Source: Nocardioides euryhalodurans (GTDB lineage: Bacteria > Actinomycetota > Actinomycetes > Propionibacteriales > Nocardioidaceae). From it: a DNA stretch of 64,000 nucleotides. Each line of letters starts with the position of its first letter. Position 1 is the first letter of the stretch. A program made the translations under genes and the position numbers. The stretch spans positions 3,908,501 through 3,972,500 of the forward strand of contig NZ_CP038267.1 of the NCBI RefSeq assembly GCF_004564375.1, written 5' to 3'. Under the pieces are notes generated by a model. It was not told where the DNA came from. It worked only from the letters and a program-made list of their open reading frames with translations, and searched no databases. Positions 52,336 to 60,642 of the stretch are shown piece by piece.

Positions 52336-52977
52336 TCACTTGATCAGGTAAATCGTCGCGAACAGGCCGATCCAGACGACGTCGACGAAGTGCCAGTAGT
52401 AGGACACGACGATCGCGCTGACGGCCTGCTCGTGGGTGAACTTCCGGGCGATGTAGGTCCGGCCGAGCACGAAGAGGAAGGCCACCAGCCCGCCGGTCAC
52501 GTGCAGGCCGTGGAAGCCGGTCGTGAGGTAGAACATCGTGCCGTACGCCGAGTCCTGGATCGTCACGCCCTCCTGGACCAGCGTGGCGTACTCGATGGCC
52601 TGGCCGGCGATGAAGACGGCGCCCATGACGTAGGTGAGCAGGAACCACTCGCGCAGCCCCCAGCCGCCCATCTTGAACACCGAGCCGGTGCGGCCGACCT
52701 GGCCGCGCTCGGCGGCGAAGACGCCCAGCTGGCAGGTGAGCGAGGACAGCACCAGGATCGTGGTGTTGACCGACGCGAACGGGACGTCGAGGAGCTCGGT
52801 GTTCTGGGCCCAGAGGTCCGGCGAGACCGCACGGATCGTGAAGTACGACGCGAACAGGGCGGCGAAGAACATCAGCTCGCTGGAGAGCCAGATGATCGTG
52901 CCGACGCTGACCATGCTCGGTCGGTCGTGGTGCCCGTGGAGTCGGGAGGCCGGGATCGTCGCTGCTGCAGTCGCCAC
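52336..52977 (-). CDS. ctaE: Cytochrome c oxidase subunit III
   Basis: A 213-residue subunit with five membrane helices, the short actinobacterial form. It carries VGTIIWLSSELMFFAALFASYFTIRA, FYLTTGFHGLHVTGGLVAFL and the terminal YYWHFVDVVWIGLFATIYLIK. The GTG at 52977 lies 6 bases after CATAAT (minus strand, 52989-52984), so the operon mRNA is probably leaderless. The frame upstream overlaps the divergent ctaG-type gene and is not used. Confidence 0.94.
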   Translation of the reverse strand: MATAAATIPASRLHGHHDRPSMVSVGTIIWLSSELMFFAALFASYFTIRAVSPDLWAQNTELLDVPFASVNTTILVLSSLTCQLGVFAAERGQVGRTGSVFKMGGWGLREWFLLTYVMGAVFIAGQAIEYATLVQEGVTIQDSAYGTMFYLTTGFHGLHVTGGLVAFLFVLGRTYIARKFTHEQAVSAIVVSYYWHFVDVVWIGLFATIYLIK

Positions 52978-53050
52978 GCGACCATTATGGCCGTACGGAG
53001 GCCCCGGGGGCATCCCGACCCCCTCGGTTCCGGGACCTAGACTCGTGGGT
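52978..53050. promoter_or_regulatory. Divergent ctaE / ctaG-type promoters
   Basis: This 73-bp gap holds -10-like boxes for both directions: CATAAT (52989-52984) for ctaE and TAGACT (53038-53043) for the assembly gene. Each lies 6-7 bases from its start codon. No clear operator was seen. Confidence 0.5.
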
Positions 53051-54001
53051 GTGCTGATCACGGCCTCCGGAGCGGGACTCGACCTCCCCCCGTTCACGTT
53101 CGCACGAGGCCTCAGCGAGTGGAGTCTGGCCCCGTTGCCGTTCCTGCTGACGGTCTGGGTCGCCGGTCTCTACCTGGTCGGCGTGGCGACCCTGCGTCGG
53201 CGTGGCGACCACTGGCCGGTGGGTCGCACCGTCGCCTTCGTGGTGGTCGGGATGGGCACCTTCGCCTTCGCGACGATGTCGGGGATGGCGGCCTACGACA
53301 CCACGCTGCTGAGCGTCCACATGGTCCAGCACATGCTGCTCACGATGCTGGTCCCGCTGGCGCTCGCGCTGGGCGCGCCGGTCACGCTCGCCCTGCGTAC
53401 GCTCCCGCCACGACCGCGACGCTGGCTGCTCGCAGTGCTGCACTCCCGCGTCGCGCGCGTGCTGTCGTTCCCGCCGCTGACCTTCGCGCTGTACGTCGTC
53501 TCGCCGTGGGCGCTCTACTTCTCCGGCTGGTACCTCGCCTCGCTGGAGTCGCCGTTCGTCCACGAGCTGATGCACGTCCACCTGGTGCTGGTGGGGGCGC
53601 TGTTCTTCTGGCCGCTGATGGGCATCGACCCGGTCCCGGGGCGGGTGGGCTATCCGGCCCGGATGCTGCTGGTGGTGCTGACGCTGCCGTTCCACGCCTT
53701 CCTCGGCGTCACGATCATGGGCCAGGAGACCCTGTTGGGCGGCTACTGGTACCCCTCGCTGGCCGATGGCCCGATGGGCTGGTGGCTCCCCGACCCGCTC
53801 GACGACCAGCACCTCGCCGGCGGGATCCTGTGGGGGAGCGGCGACCTGATCGGGCTGGTCTTCTTCGGGGTGCTCTTCACCCAGTGGGTGCGCTCCTCGA
53901 TGAAGGAGGCCAAGCGCGAGGACCGGCGGCTCGACCTGCTCGAGGCGCGCGCTGCCGCGTCCCGGGACGGGGGCGACCTCGAGCGGGAGACCGGCCGGTA
54001 G
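53051..54001 (+). CDS. ctaG: CtaG-type cytochrome c oxidase assembly protein
   Basis: A 316-residue membrane protein with about seven helices of the caa3_CtaG type, involved in copper delivery or assembly of the oxidase. Conserved histidine-rich segments are SVHMVQHMLLTMLVPLALALGAP and HELMHVHLVLVGALFFWPLMG. GTG 53051 lies 7 bases after TAGACT. A shorter distance to the in-frame GTG 53045 argues against that start. Confidence 0.88.
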   Translation: MLITASGAGLDLPPFTFARGLSEWSLAPLPFLLTVWVAGLYLVGVATLRRRGDHWPVGRTVAFVVVGMGTFAFATMSGMAAYDTTLLSVHMVQHMLLTMLVPLALALGAPVTLALRTLPPRPRRWLLAVLHSRVARVLSFPPLTFALYVVSPWALYFSGWYLASLESPFVHELMHVHLVLVGALFFWPLMGIDPVPGRVGYPARMLLVVLTLPFHAFLGVTIMGQETLLGGYWYPSLADGPMGWWLPDPLDDQHLAGGILWGSGDLIGLVFFGVLFTQWVRSSMKEAKREDRRLDLLEARAAASRDGGDLERETGR

Positions 54002-54011
54002 CATCTGGCGC

Positions 54012-54425
54012 GTGACCGACCACAACGCCGCCCCGCTGAAGGTGCTCGTCTACTCCGACGACGTCAACACGCGCCAGCAGGTCATCCTGGCCCTGGGCCG
54101 GCGCCCGCACCCCGACCTGCCCGAGCTGCAGTACGTCGAGGTCGCGACCGAGCCCGTCGTCATCCAGAACATGGACGCGGGTGGCATCGCGCTGGCGATC
54201 CTCGACGGCGAGGCCGTTCCCGCCGGCGGGATGGGCATCGCCAAGCAGCTCAAGGACGAGATCTACCAGTGCCCGCCGTGCGTGGTGCTGACCGGCCGCG
54301 TGCAGGACGCCTGGCTGGCCACGTGGTCGCGCGCCGAGGCAGCCGTGGCCCACCCGATCGACCCGGTCCAGCTGGCCGAGACGGTCGTGGCGCTGCTGCG
54401 GTCGCGCGTGCCGGCGACCAGCTGA
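54012..54425 (+). CDS. Receiver-like protein of unknown function between cta genes and trpD
   Basis: A 137-residue single-domain protein resembling a response-regulator receiver: LVYSDDVNTRQQV gives the acidic pocket and LAILDGEAVPAGG the position of the phospho-acceptor aspartate. The usual KP motif is replaced by HPID, so it may be a pseudo-receiver. Homologues sit at this spot in other actinobacteria without known role. GTG 54012 lies 7 bases after TAGCAT (53999-54004), which overlaps the previous stop codon. Confidence 0.75.
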   Translation: MTDHNAAPLKVLVYSDDVNTRQQVILALGRRPHPDLPELQYVEVATEPVVIQNMDAGGIALAILDGEAVPAGGMGIAKQLKDEIYQCPPCVVLTGRVQDAWLATWSRAEAAVAHPIDPVQLAETVVALLRSRVPATS

Positions 54426-54438
54426 ACGCCGGCACGCC

Positions 54439-55467
54439 ATGAGCCACAGCTGGCCTGACGTGCTCACCGCCCTCGTCGCCGGCGAGGACCTCACCGCCGA
54501 CCAGACCGCCTGGGCGATGGCGCGGATCGTCGCGGGCGAGGCGACCCCGGCCCAGGTGGCCGGCTTCGCTGTCGCGCTGCGCGCGAAGGGCGAGACCGCC
54601 GAGGAGCTGATCGGCCTCACCGAGGCGATGTTCGAGGTCGCCACGCCGATCCGGGTCGAGGGACGGCTGCTCGACGTCGTCGGCACCGGCGGCGACCGCT
54701 CGATGTCGGTCAACATCTCCACCATGGCGGCCGTCGTCGCGGCGGGGGCGGGCGCACGGGTGGTCAAGCACGGCAACCGGTCGGCGTCCTCCGCCTCCGG
54801 TTCCGCCGACGTGCTCGAGGCCCTCGGGATCCGCCTCGACCTCCCGCCGGAACGGGTCGCGGCCCTCGCCGACGAGGTCGGCATCACCTTCTGCTTCGCG
54901 GCCGCCTTCCACCCCGGCATGCGTCACACGGCCGTCCCGCGGCGCGAGCTCGGCATCGCCACGACCTTCAACCTGCTCGGCCCGCTCGCCAACCCGACGC
55001 GGCCCGCGGCCCAGGCGATCGGCTGCGCCGACCGCCGCAAGGCTCCGGTCATGGCCGGGGTCTTCGCCGCCCGCGGCGTGGACGCGCTGGTCTTCCGGGG
55101 CGACGACGGCCTCGACGAGCTGACGACGACCACCACCTCTGCGGTGTGGCAGGTCCACGCCGGGGAGGTGACGACGTCGACCGTCGACCCGACCGAGCTC
55201 GGCCTCGAGACCGTCACGGCCGAGGCGCTGCGCGGTGGCGACGTGGCCCACAACGCCGACGTCGTACGACGGCTGCTCGACGGCGAGCGTGGTCCGGTCC
55301 GCGACGCCGTCCTGCTCAACGCCGGGGCGGCGCTGGCCGTCCACGACGACCCGGCCCGCCCGTTGGCCGAGACCCTGCCGCACGGGCTGGCCAGGGCCGA
55401 GCAGGCCGTGGACTCGGGGGCGGCCCGGGACCTGCTCGACCGCTGGGTCGCCGCCTCGCGAGGCTGA
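54439..55467 (+). CDS. trpD: Anthranilate phosphoribosyltransferase
   Basis: A 342-residue enzyme that joins anthranilate and PRPP in tryptophan synthesis. Signatures are DVVGTGGDRSMSVNISTMAA, VVKHGNRSASSASGSADVLEALG, FHPGMRHTAVPRRELGIATTFNLLGPLANP and GDDGLDELTTTT. No other trp gene is nearby. The linkage of trpD to ctaE is conserved in mycobacteria. Confidence 0.94.
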   Translation: MSHSWPDVLTALVAGEDLTADQTAWAMARIVAGEATPAQVAGFAVALRAKGETAEELIGLTEAMFEVATPIRVEGRLLDVVGTGGDRSMSVNISTMAAVVAAGAGARVVKHGNRSASSASGSADVLEALGIRLDLPPERVAALADEVGITFCFAAAFHPGMRHTAVPRRELGIATTFNLLGPLANPTRPAAQAIGCADRRKAPVMAGVFAARGVDALVFRGDDGLDELTTTTTSAVWQVHAGEVTTSTVDPTELGLETVTAEALRGGDVAHNADVVRRLLDGERGPVRDAVLLNAGAALAVHDDPARPLAETLPHGLARAEQAVDSGAARDLLDRWVAASRG

Positions 55468-55489
55468 CGACCCTCGAGCCCCGCGACAG

Positions 55490-55542
55490 CTGACCGCGAA
55501 GATCATCATCCAGCCGACCGGACGGATGACTTTCGCGGTCAG
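55490..55542. repeat. Interrupted inverted repeat after trpD
   Basis: CTGACCGCGAA (55490-55500) pairs with TTCGCGGTCAG (55532-55542), and inside it TCATCC (55506-55511) pairs with GGATGA (55524-55529). The element is less GC-rich than its surroundings and fills the gap between convergent genes, with nothing else recognisable in 55468-55594. It may be a terminator or a small palindromic repeat. Confidence 0.5.
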
Positions 55543-55594
55543 GTATCGCACAGGGGGAGTGTTCCCACCCCCGCGCCAGGACCACCGTGCCCGA

Positions 55595-56221
55595 TCAGAG
55601 GTCGAGCACGTAGGCGTCGCCCTCGCGGCGGAAGCCGTGCCCGAGCCGGTCGTAGTAGGGGTTGACCATCCCGACCGGGGTCACGACCTTGCGGAACCCC
55701 CGTTCGCGCAGCCGCGGCGTACGTCGCCACACGAACTCGCCCGGCGAGAAGTCGCGGAAGCGGGGCGTGACGTAGTCGAGCTGCACCTGCGCGATGTCGC
55801 CCTCGCGGCGGATGAGGACGACCCCCACCGTCTCGTCCCCCTTCTCGACCTGGAAGGCGAGGTCGTCGGGCTCGGTGCCGTGGAACGCCGGGTGGAACTT
55901 CTCGATGTCGGCGGCGTGCACGACCAGGAAGTGCTGGAAGTACGCGTCCCGCGGCTCGACCTGCAGCACGTGGAACGCGCTCTCGTCGTGCCGGTCACGC
56001 AGCAGCCGGGTGAGGAAGAAGACGTTGATCGTGCTCGTGGCGACGTTCATCGCCACCATCGGCCACACCTCGATGAGGGCGTTGAAGAGGACCAGGCTCA
56101 GGCACGCCGCGAGGTTGAGGATGCGGAACCGGAGCACCCGGGTCTGCAGGAGCGAGACGACCAGCAGCGCGCTGCCGAGCCATCCGAGGAGATCGAGCCA
56201 GGTGTCCGACAGCCATTCCAC
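55595..56221 (-). CDS. YgjV-like membrane protein with C-terminal soluble domain
   Basis: A 208-residue protein. The first 75 residues carry three hydrophobic helices (LLGWLGSALLVVSLLQ, ILNLAACLSLVLFNALIEV, MVAMNVATSTINVFFL), like the YgjV inner-membrane family. The remainder is a soluble alpha/beta domain (AFQVEKGDETVGVVLIRREGDIAQVQLDYVTPRFRDF) that resembles an acetyltransferase-like fold, though no acetyl-CoA loop is obvious. GTG 56221 lies 11 bases after the GT2 gene stop, suggesting co-transcription. Confidence 0.7.
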   Translation of the reverse strand: MEWLSDTWLDLLGWLGSALLVVSLLQTRVLRFRILNLAACLSLVLFNALIEVWPMVAMNVATSTINVFFLTRLLRDRHDESAFHVLQVEPRDAYFQHFLVVHAADIEKFHPAFHGTEPDDLAFQVEKGDETVGVVLIRREGDIAQVQLDYVTPRFRDFSPGEFVWRRTPRLRERGFRKVVTPVGMVNPYYDRLGHGFRREGDAYVLDL

Positions 56222-56232
56222 GGGGGAACAGG

Positions 56233-56937
56233 CTAGCCCTGTCCCCGGAGCCGCTCGAGGGCGAGGTCGAACGCGATGTTCAGTGCGTTGACGTTGGACT
56301 GGCCGCGCGAGCGCGAGTAGTCGGTGTAGGCGATCGTGACCGGCGCCTCGACGTAGCTCAGCCGGTGCTGGGCGATCCTCGAGAGCAGCTGGCTGGCGTG
56401 CGCCATGCCGTCGAGCGTGAGGTCCATCGACTCGACCGCGCGGCGGCTCAGCACCCGCAGGCCGTTGTGGGTGTCGGTGAGGTCGAGGCCGGTGCTCAGG
56501 CGGGTGAACGTGGTGGCGGCCCGGAGCACGAGGCGACGCAGCGGGGGGACCTCCACCTCGGCTTCCCCGAGGAAGCGGGAGCCGAGCACGACGTCGACGC
56601 CCTCGTTGCGAGCCGTGGTGACCATCGCCTCGGCGTCGACCCGGCGGTGCTGGCCGTCGGAGTCGAAGGTGACGAGGTAGGCGACCTCGGGGTCGCGCAG
56701 CGCGTACGTGAAGCCCGTCTGCAGGGCAGCGCCCTGGCCGAGGTTGGCCGGGTGCCGCACGACGGTCGCACCCGCCTCGGCGGCCACCCGGGCGCAGTCG
56801 TCGCTGCTGCCGTCGTCGACGCACACGATGCGTGAGAACGACCAGCGGAGGTCGCGCACGACAGCCCCCACGCTGGCGGCTTCGTTGTACATCGGCACCA
56901 CGACGCAGACGTCGCAGTTGCCGGGGGGCTCGTTCAC
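56233..56937 (-). CDS. GT2 family glycosyltransferase (dolichyl-phosphate-mannose-synthase type)
   Basis: A 234-residue GT-A enzyme. VVVPMYNEAASVGAVV starts the nucleotide-binding domain, CVDDGSSDD follows, and FDSDGQH holds the DxD metal site. The short length and lack of C-terminal membrane helices fit DPM-type enzymes that load a sugar onto polyprenyl phosphate. GTG 56937 lies 6 bases after TAACCT (minus strand, 56949-56944). It is divergent from the DUF2304 gene, a frequent partner of such enzymes. Confidence 0.88.
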   Translation of the reverse strand: MNEPPGNCDVCVVVPMYNEAASVGAVVRDLRWSFSRIVCVDDGSSDDCARVAAEAGATVVRHPANLGQGAALQTGFTYALRDPEVAYLVTFDSDGQHRRVDAEAMVTTARNEGVDVVLGSRFLGEAEVEVPPLRRLVLRAATTFTRLSTGLDLTDTHNGLRVLSRRAVESMDLTLDGMAHASQLLSRIAQHRLSYVEAPVTIAYTDYSRSRGQSNVNALNIAFDLALERLRGQG

Positions 56938-57049
56938 GATCCGAGGTTAGGGCTGGCCGTGGCTCCGGCGCGGCGTTTTCGAACTATCCACGAAGCCAGC
57001 AGATCCCGCCTACGCTGGTCCCTGCCCCCTTCTCGCCCGGAGACCCGCC

Positions 57050-57439
57050 ATGACGCTCATCAAGCTGCTGCTGCTCGCGGCCATCGTCGTCATCGGCCTC
57101 CTCGCGTTCCGTGGGAGCCGCAAGGCCCTCCACAAGGTGCTGTGGCGCGCCTACGTCGTGCTCGTCGTCATCGCCGCCGGCCTGGCCGTGCTCTTCCCCG
57201 ACGCGCTCACGGAGGTCGCCAACGCGCTCGGCATCGGTCGTGGCGCCGACCTCCTCCTCTACCTGCTGGTCGTCACGTTCATGCTCGTGTCGGTCGTGCT
57301 GTTCCGGAGGATCGGCGCCCTCGAGCGCCGCTACACGGCCCTGGCTCGGACCCTGGCAGTCCAGGAGGCCCTCGCGACGCGTCAGGAGTCCTGGGCCGGC
57401 GACGGCGCTGACCGTACGGAGTCGTCCTCGGGCTTGTGA
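57050..57439 (+). CDS. DUF2304 family membrane protein
   Basis: A 129-residue protein with three hydrophobic helices (about 2-18, 32-49 and 68-86), then a short coiled segment (RIGALERRYTALARTLAVQEALATR). This is the DUF2304 layout; such genes usually accompany lipid-linked GT2 genes, but the function is unknown. ATG 57050 follows GGAGAC. Its last 58 bases overlap the 3' end of the convergent flippase gene. Confidence 0.8.
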   Translation: MTLIKLLLLAAIVVIGLLAFRGSRKALHKVLWRAYVVLVVIAAGLAVLFPDALTEVANALGIGRGADLLLYLLVVTFMLVSVVLFRRIGALERRYTALARTLAVQEALATRQESWAGDGADRTESSSGL

Positions 57440-58647
57440 CGGGCCGCGCGCAGCCCGATCGCGAACGTGCTCCCGCCGACCAGCCAGGCGAGGACAGCCA
57501 GGACGACGGCGAAGAGGCGTGGGTCGTCGTCGATCGCCAGCGCGGCAACGGGGAGGACTGCTGCGGCCGGGGCGTACAGCAGCCGCGCGCGCAGGACGGC
57601 GCGGGTGTCGGAGGCGTAGCGGAGGAGCGCTGTCCCGCCGGTCCACATCGCCAGACCCACGTACTCGACCGACACGATCGGAACCACCGACTCCGCGACC
57701 GTCCAGGTGTCCCCGATGAGCCCGCGCCCCACAGCGTCCGGAAGCAGCGCGGCGATCACGCCCCAACCGGCGGCGCACAGCACCAGCAGCCCTGTGAGGG
57801 TGCCCAGCAACCGAACCGCTTCCCGGGGACGTCGGCGCAGGGCCTCCGGCACCGCAGCGAGCGTCATGGCCGTCATGAGCGTCGCGACCGGCGCGAAGAG
57901 CATCGCGGCGCCCCGAACGGCCGCGACGACCGTCGCGCCAGCGACCAGGGCGGCCCCCCAGCCGTTGGCGACGGGGACGGCTCCGCTCAGGGCGCTGTCC
58001 GCCCCGAGGTGGCGTCGTCGGGCATCGCCGCGCCACCAGCCCCAGAGACCTGAGAATCGTGGCGGCGCGAGGACCCCCGCGAGCGCGCCGACGGCGAGGG
58101 ACCCGGCACCCGCTGCCAGCCAGAGGGACATCCCGCCCGTTGCCGACAAGGACAGCCTGCCACCGACGTCCAGCGCGAGGCCGACCACGCAGGGGACCAG
58201 CCACACGGTGTCCATCAGCAGGGCCACGACGGGGGTGCCGACGGCGATCGCGGTGTAGCGAGCCAGGTCCTGGACCAGCACGACCACCGCTGCCACCCCG
58301 AGAAGCGCGACCAGCGTTCGTCCGCCGGAGGCCACGACCGCCGCAGCGAGCAGGAGGGCGGCCGCCGCGGCTCCGGACGAGAGCACCCCGCCAGTCGTGA
58401 GTCGCAGGACCTCGTGGGACCGGGAGACCGAGCTGACGTCCATCCCCACGATCACGCCGAACATGGCTCTGCTCACAGCCATCGCCAGGGCCAGCGCCCC
58501 GTACGCCACGAGGAAGACCCCGAACTCCTGCGGTGCGACGGCCCGCCCCACGAACAGGACGGGGAAGTACCAGGCCGCGCTGGCCAGCACCTGGTCAGCG
58601 ACCGAGATCGTGAGTCGGCCGCGACCAGTCAGCCGGCTGGCCACCAC
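57382..58647 (-). CDS. Flippase-like polytopic membrane protein (polysaccharide biosynthesis type)
   Basis: A protein of about 421 residues with roughly 12 hydrophobic segments beginning SVADQVLASAAWYFPVLFVGRAVAPQEFGVFLVAYGALALA, the pattern of Wzx/MATE-like polysaccharide flippases. It probably moves a lipid-linked glycan across the membrane. The start is uncertain: GTG 58647 overlaps the nucleotidyltransferase end by 19 bases, and GTG 58644 is next. It is the last gene of the minus-strand surface cluster seen here. Confidence 0.72.
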   Translation of the reverse strand: MVASRLTGRGRLTISVADQVLASAAWYFPVLFVGRAVAPQEFGVFLVAYGALALAMAVSRAMFGVIVGMDVSSVSRSHEVLRLTTGGVLSSGAAAAALLLAAAVVASGGRTLVALLGVAAVVVLVQDLARYTAIAVGTPVVALLMDTVWLVPCVVGLALDVGGRLSLSATGGMSLWLAAGAGSLAVGALAGVLAPPRFSGLWGWWRGDARRRHLGADSALSGAVPVANGWGAALVAGATVVAAVRGAAMLFAPVATLMTAMTLAAVPEALRRRPREAVRLLGTLTGLLVLCAAGWGVIAALLPDAVGRGLIGDTWTVAESVVPIVSVEYVGLAMWTGGTALLRYASDTRAVLRARLLYAPAAAVLPVAALAIDDDPRLFAVVLAVLAWLVGGSTFAIGLRAARHKPEDDSVRSAPSPAQDS

Positions 58648-59297
58648 TGGGCGGCTCGTACGTGGGCGCGCTCGAGGTCCGCGGTCGTGTCCACCTCGGC
58701 CAGCTCGATCGTCGCGGCAGGGAGGGGCAGGTGCTCGGCCAGCGCCTCGTACACGAAGTTCTCGTGCCCTTCGAGGACGTCGGCGGGAGTGATCAGGACG
58801 CTCGCCCACTCCTGCGCCTCCGGCGTCGCACGGTCGAAGCCGACGACCTCCGTGCCACGGTCGCCCTCGCGGACGGCGGCGAAGACAGCGTGGTCGGAGG
58901 AGGCGGGCGTCAGCCCGACGAGGGAGCGATGACCTCGTGCCGCCTCGACGAACGACCCGAGTGCTCCGGGGGCGATGAGGCAGTCCCCATCGATGAACAG
59001 TGCGGGGCCGGGCAGTCCGCGCGCGCCGAGACGGTAGCTGTGGATCGTCTGGGTCGTGCGGAAGTCGGGGTTGCGCACGAGCACGACGTTGCGGTGGTGC
59101 AGTGCGCAGTGCTGGATGATGAGCTCCTCGCGGTAGCCCACCACGACGTGGATCCGGTCGGTCTGCCGCTCGACCTCCTCGATCAGCCTGGACAGGATGG
59201 TCCGCCCACCGACCTCGACCATGCACTTCGGGAGGCCGTGTCCCAGGCGTGACCCCAGACCGGCAGCGGCGATCACAGCTCCGCCAAGAGTCGACAC
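58629..59297 (-). CDS. LicC-like nucleotidyltransferase (phosphocholine cytidylyltransferase type)
   Basis: A 222-residue NTP-transferase. The N-terminal signature is VIAAAGLGSRLGHGLPKCMVEVGG, the metal-binding aspartate is in LFIDGDCLI, and RNPDFRTTQTIHSYRLG fits the alcohol-phosphate subgroup rather than sugar-specific enzymes. It would make a CDP- or similarly activated alcohol for LicD. GTG 59297 is preferred because GAGGGGAGGG lies 5 bases upstream; GTG 59276 would give a 4-base overlap with the HAD gene. The substrate is not proven. Confidence 0.82.
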   Translation of the reverse strand: MSTLGGAVIAAAGLGSRLGHGLPKCMVEVGGRTILSRLIEEVERQTDRIHVVVGYREELIIQHCALHHRNVVLVRNPDFRTTQTIHSYRLGARGLPGPALFIDGDCLIAPGALGSFVEAARGHRSLVGLTPASSDHAVFAAVREGDRGTEVVGFDRATPEAQEWASVLITPADVLEGHENFVYEALAEHLPLPAATIELAEVDTTADLERAHVRAAQWWPAG

Positions 59298-59875
59298 AGG
59301 TCCCTCCCCTCGTGGACGACGTAGTCCGCGGCTTCCACCGCGGACCTGGTGGGGGAGTGGACCCCTCCGAAGGCGACACCGTAGGTGGCCTCGCGCAACA
59401 TGGGAACGTCGTTGGCACCGTCGCCGACTGCGATCACCCTGTCGAAACCGCGGGATGGCAGGCCGCGCACGAACTCCCCCTTGTCCAGGACGTGGTCGAC
59501 CCGCAGGTGACCGTCCCGGTGGGACGCGATCGAGGCGACCATCGGGCACGCGAGCCGGTCGAGCATCGGCGTCAACCAGACCCCCAGGTTCCCGGTGACC
59601 ACGAAGCAGGAATCGGCGCGGTCGGTGACGAACTGTTCGAGGTGCTCGTCGAGGGGAAGGTCCGCGACCACCCGGTGTACGCGCTCGATCGGCACCGCGC
59701 CGAGGAGCAGGGCGCGGAGTCGGAGGGACTGTGCAAAGGAGAGATGCCCGTCCATCGTGACGCGGGTCAGCGTCTCGACCTCCTCGGAGAAGCCGATCTC
59801 CGCCGCGATCGCCGGGAGGATCTCCATCGCGCTGAGTGTGCCGTCGAGGTCGAAGCAGTACGCGGTGCGGGTCAT
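59273..59875 (-). CDS. HAD-IB family phosphatase
   Basis: A 200-residue haloacid-dehalogenase-type phosphatase related to SerB. The nucleophile motif is CFDLDGTLS (D9, D11). Motif II is VVTGN. The metal-binding motif IV is AVGDGANDVPML. It probably removes phosphate from a small molecule; phosphoserine or a phospho-alcohol of the surface pathway is plausible. ATG 59875 overlaps the methyltransferase stop. Confidence 0.87.
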   Translation of the reverse strand: MTRTAYCFDLDGTLSAMEILPAIAAEIGFSEEVETLTRVTMDGHLSFAQSLRLRALLLGAVPIERVHRVVADLPLDEHLEQFVTDRADSCFVVTGNLGVWLTPMLDRLACPMVASIASHRDGHLRVDHVLDKGEFVRGLPSRGFDRVIAVGDGANDVPMLREATYGVAFGGVHSPTRSAVEAADYVVHEGRDLCRLLAEL

Positions 59876-60642
59876 GCCGCTCCCGTTCCGGTGCTCAGCA
59901 GGAACCACTCCTGCTGCGTCTCGCGGCGGTTGTTGAGATCCGGGTCGTCGTAGACGTAGCCGTGGCCCCTGAGCGTGAAGCCGGGGACCCCACCAGCGGC
60001 CTCGATGGCCCCGAGCAGCTCGGCACGAGTGCGGTAGACCGCGTGGTAGTCGGCGTCCAGCTCTTCGGAGTGGTGGTCCACGAGGGTGAGTCGGTCGCCC
60101 TGCGCCACCGGCTCCCGAAGCAGGACGAGGGCGCCGTCCACGGTTGCACCCGCGATGCAGCGCAGTGCGGAGTCCAGACCGTCGTCGTTGAGGTAGATGA
60201 ACACCCCTGACACCAGGACCCGGTCGAAGGGTTCGTGCTCGCCCAGCGAATCGAGCGAGAAGTCCGACGCGTCCGCGACCGAGAAGCGGACGCGCGGCGG
60301 CTGCCCGTGCTCGGCCGCCGCGTGCTCGACCAGTCCGGGGGCGAAGTCGATGCCGTGGTAGGACGCGACCTTGGAGGAGATGGTGGACGTCCAGCGCCCC
60401 GTGCCACATCCGACGTCGAGCAACCGCTGGCTGCCGTCGAGCTCCAGCCGGGGCGTGAGCACGCGCCGCTCGTAGGCGTCGCGCTTCTCGGCCAGGTCCG
60501 GGTGCCGATCCTGGTAGATGACGGCACGGGTCGCGCCGAGCTCAGGGATCCGCGCTGCCCGTCGTTCGAAGAACTTGCTGACCTTCTCGGAGTCGAGCCT
60601 GAGGTGGTCACCCTCCTCGCCCTTCCCGATCACGCGGCTCAA
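59872..60642 (-). CDS. Class I SAM-dependent methyltransferase of the surface-polymer cluster
   Basis: A 256-residue methyltransferase. Motif I is RLLDVGCGTGRWTSTI (about residues 73-88), then YHGIDFAPGLVEHA and VLVSGVFIYLNDDGL. The N-terminal part (KVSKFFERRAARIPEL) is helical. The start is TTG 60642, 4 bases overlapping the LicD stop and preceded by GGGAGGG; GTG 60633 is the alternative. The substrate could be the polymer or its amino-alcohol decoration. Confidence 0.82.
   Translation of the reverse strand: MSRVIGKGEEGDHLRLDSEKVSKFFERRAARIPELGATRAVIYQDRHPDLAEKRDAYERRVLTPRLELDGSQRLLDVGCGTGRWTSTISSKVASYHGIDFAPGLVEHAAAEHGQPPRVRFSVADASDFSLDSLGEHEPFDRVLVSGVFIYLNDDGLDSALRCIAGATVDGALVLLREPVAQGDRLTLVDHHSEELDADYHAVYRTRAELLGAIEAAGGVPGFTLRGHGYVYDDPDLNNRRETQQEWFLLSTGTGAA

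Noticed and set aside
57382..59418. A 678-codon fusion of nucleotidyltransferase-overlapping sequence with the flippase
   Set aside because: The first 257 codons are in the wrong frame of the HAD and nucleotidyltransferase genes and are Arg/Pro-rich; the membrane protein begins near 58647.
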